Shown here in pieces: positions 62,648 through 64,000 of a stretch of 64,000 bases of DNA. The position numbers and the translations under genes were made by a program. A model generated the notes under the pieces. It saw only the letters and a list, made by a program, of their open reading frames with translations. It was not told where the DNA came from and ran no database searches. How positions within the stretch are numbered: the stretch's first letter is position 1; each line of letters opens with the position of its first letter. Source of the DNA: Singulisphaera sp. GP187 (lineage in GTDB: Bacteria; Planctomycetota; Planctomycetia; Isosphaerales; Isosphaeraceae); assembly GCF_900129635.1 (NCBI RefSeq), contig NZ_FSRB01000001.1, positions 1,155,501 to 1,219,500 of the forward strand, written 5' to 3'.

Positions 62648-63548
62648 GAGACTGTCCCATAAGCAGGGTTAGGCCGATTTTCGGTAGTGGAACTCGGCGT
62701 CCGCTTTCGAGGGCTTGAGTCGATTGAGCATCAATTGGATCATGGCCAATTTGACAAACGACTCCGACGACAGGACGCTCTTTTCCCGGTCCTTGCTCAA
62801 GCGTCGACATCGGCCCAGCCACGCGAACGTCCGCTCGACCGTCCAGCGAATCGGCAGGAGCACCCAGCCCTTGGCGTCCTTGGGGCGTCGCACGATGGTC
62901 AGTTCCCATTGCTCGTGCTCCTGGACCCAAGCGTAGAGATCGAAGTTATGATACTTCGAGTCGGCGTACATCCGTACGACTTTGCTCATCGGTTGGCCGT
63001 CCAGCCGAGTGAACAGTTCGGTCGCCCCCTTGGCGTCGTCGACATCGGCGGCCGTCACCAGAACGGCCAGCAGCGAACCCAGGCTGTCCACCACAATGTG
63101 GCGTTTCCGACCATCGAACGTTCTTGGCGTTGTCGCGGCCCCGCTCCTCGCCACCGGAGGTGGTGTCGACGACTGGCTGTCGACACTCGCCGAGGTGCGG
63201 GGGTGGTAAGGCTTCTCTCCCGTGAGGACTTTACGACGAAGTAGGTCGTGGATTTTGTCGAAAGTTCCCTCGTGCCGCCACTCATTGAAATCCCGCCAGA
63301 CGGTGGTCTTGGGCGGGAAGTCCACAGGGAGGTATCGCCACTGGCAACCGGTGCGGAGGATGGAGAAGATGGGCATCGACGACGTCCCGCAGGTCGGTCT
63401 TACGAGGCCGTCCGCCGAGAGGCGCAGGCGGGAGATGCGGCTCGATCAAGGCCCACTGCTCGTCGGTGACGTCGCTGGGGTAATGGTGGGTTCGCATACC
63501 ACTTCTACGTCGCTCAGTGCTCGTTTGTTCCCCTTATGGGACAGTCTC
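62648..63548 (-). mobile_element. IS5-type insertion sequence, 901 bp, with target duplication
   Basis: Perfect 16-base terminal inverted repeats, GAGACTGTCCCATAAG (62648-62663) and CTTATGGGACAGTCTC (63533-63548), are flanked by the direct repeat TTA (62645-62647 and 63549-63551). A 3-bp TNA duplication fits the IS1031/IS427-like groups of the IS5 family. The intact ends show a recent insertion, but the transposase has frameshifts. Confidence 0.92.
62669..63497 (-). pseudogene. IS5-family transposase with single-base shifts
   Basis: The N-terminus (MRTHHYPSDVTDEQWALIEPHLP) starts at 63497, runs to RKTDLRDVVDA, then the family motif FSILRTGCQWRYLP continues one frame over at about 63371-63373, where GATGCCCATC has one C more than GAT-GCC-ATC. 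In the middle, SQSSTPPPVARSGAATTP is out of phase: between about 63171 and 63119 the other frame reads VDTTSGGEERGRDNAKNV, which is what IS5 transposases have before GRKRHIVVDSLG. So a one-base loss is followed by a one-base gain. DDE residues (DSQS, ADSKYHN, RWTVERTFAWL) remain. The first shift could be programmed, as in some IS5 groups; the other two cannot. Confidence 0.82.
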
Positions 63549-64000
63549 TTAGACGATCGCCTGCGCGGAGCCAAGCTCGCCCCGGATCTCTGCCATCGTG
63601 ACGCTCCGCCGCTCATCCACGGCCTGACGGACGAGCAGGCCCGTCAACGTGGCGTCTCGGGCCTCGGCCAGCGAGAGGGGAGGGGCCGAGGGGCTCTCGG
63701 CTTGCACCGCATCGAGGAACGCCTGAAGGGCGAGCCTGGTATCGGGTTGGTTGCCCGGGTGAATCGTCTGGCGCGGGCGGCTCCGGTCGCGGAAAGTCAC
63801 GGCGCCGGAGCTGAAGTCGATTCCGCCGGCGTCGCCCATGACTTGGAGCGTCACGCCGGTGAAGCGATCATCCGGGGGAGCAACCCAGGTGTGCATGAAG
63901 GAGACGTGGAAGCCGTCGGCCCACTCCAACTCGGCCGCGTAGTGGTCCGTGACGTCGCGCCGTGGCTGGTCCGCGCGAAACAGGTCGCGGCGGCCTCGGC
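63549..64000 (-). CDS. Gfo/Idh/MocA-family oxidoreductase, C-terminal part (runs off the right edge)
   Basis: The last 150 or so residues of the protein are present. The frame stays open to the window edge and reads DLFRADQPRRDVTDHYAAELEWADGFHVSFMHTWVAP, then VMGDAGGIDFSSGAVTF, then LALQAFLDAVQAESPSAPPLSLAEARDATLTGLLVRQAVDERRSV. That is the typical C-terminal beta-sheet and closing helices of Gfo/Idh enzymes. The stop codon TAA is the TTA target site of the IS5-type element, so the insertion lies exactly at the end of the gene and leaves the protein intact. Confidence 0.8.
   Translation of the reverse strand, partial: RGRRDLFRADQPRRDVTDHYAAELEWADGFHVSFMHTWVAPPDDRFTGVTLQVMGDAGGIDFSSGAVTFRDRSRPRQTIHPGNQPDTRLALQAFLDAVQAESPSAPPLSLAEARDATLTGLLVRQAVDERRSVTMAEIRGELGSAQAIV

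Overview
The window is GC-rich chromosomal DNA and reads as a member of the Planctomycetota, most likely near the Isosphaeraceae. This assignment is an inference from gene content. The main clues are an ECF-type sigma factor fused to a membrane segment and a long chain of carboxypeptidase-regulatory-like repeats, a PEP-CTERM exported protein plus the remnant of a second one, a Tat-exported Gfo/Idh/MocA oxidoreductase, a DUF1570 protein, a formylglycine-generating enzyme, a DUF2309/DabA locus, and several membrane proteins that begin with a small zinc ribbon. No rRNA, phage or CRISPR array is visible. One tRNA (Ala, anticodon TGC) lies on the minus strand.

Layout. 1-6 kb holds RNA and translation genes: a NusG-like factor running off the left edge, truB, hflX, a zinc-ribbon coiled-coil protein and a glycine-rich RRM protein. 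6-11 kb has a cardiolipin-synthase-like enzyme, an FGE-type enzyme, a small DUF4177-like protein and an SDR. 11.5-17.6 kb is a three-gene DAB-type inorganic-carbon uptake operon (DabA plus two different proton-channel-like membrane subunits). 17.6-25.6 kb is more accessory: the sigma fusion, a single-HKD PLD nuclease, PEP-CTERM genes and small unknowns. 26-34.6 kb has the tRNA, a DUF1570 putative metallopeptidase, a fucose-isomerase-like protein, a Mer-type flavoprotein disulfide reductase, an FlK-like thioesterase, a 2[4Fe-4S] ferredoxin and a frameshifted di-haem peroxidase. 34.8-47.4 kb has two very large membrane proteins, a GT2, a BshC-like protein, an Eis-like acetyltransferase and a zinc-ribbon membrane protein. 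47.6-52 kb has two frameshifted genes, an IS630-family insertion sequence and a cluster of large palindromic repeats. 52-62 kb has trpD overlapped by an HtrA protease, a DksA/TraR protein, a pair of envelope proteins and a LarA-like/YgfZ-like pair. At 62.6-63.5 kb a 901-bp IS5-type element with 16-bp terminal repeats and a TTA target duplication sits exactly at the stop codon of a second Gfo/Idh gene, which runs off the right edge.

Points of most interest. The DAB operon carries two membrane subunits, and DabA keeps the Cys-x-Asp / His-x14-Cys zinc-site spacing. Three otherwise normal genes are each broken by what looks like the loss of one C in a C-run, and the IS5 transposase has at least three more single-base shifts, so either this assembly has indel errors or these genes are decaying. 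The region 51.5-52.0 kb is built from two abutting, long imperfect palindromes; the core of one recurs in degenerate form near 21.65 kb.
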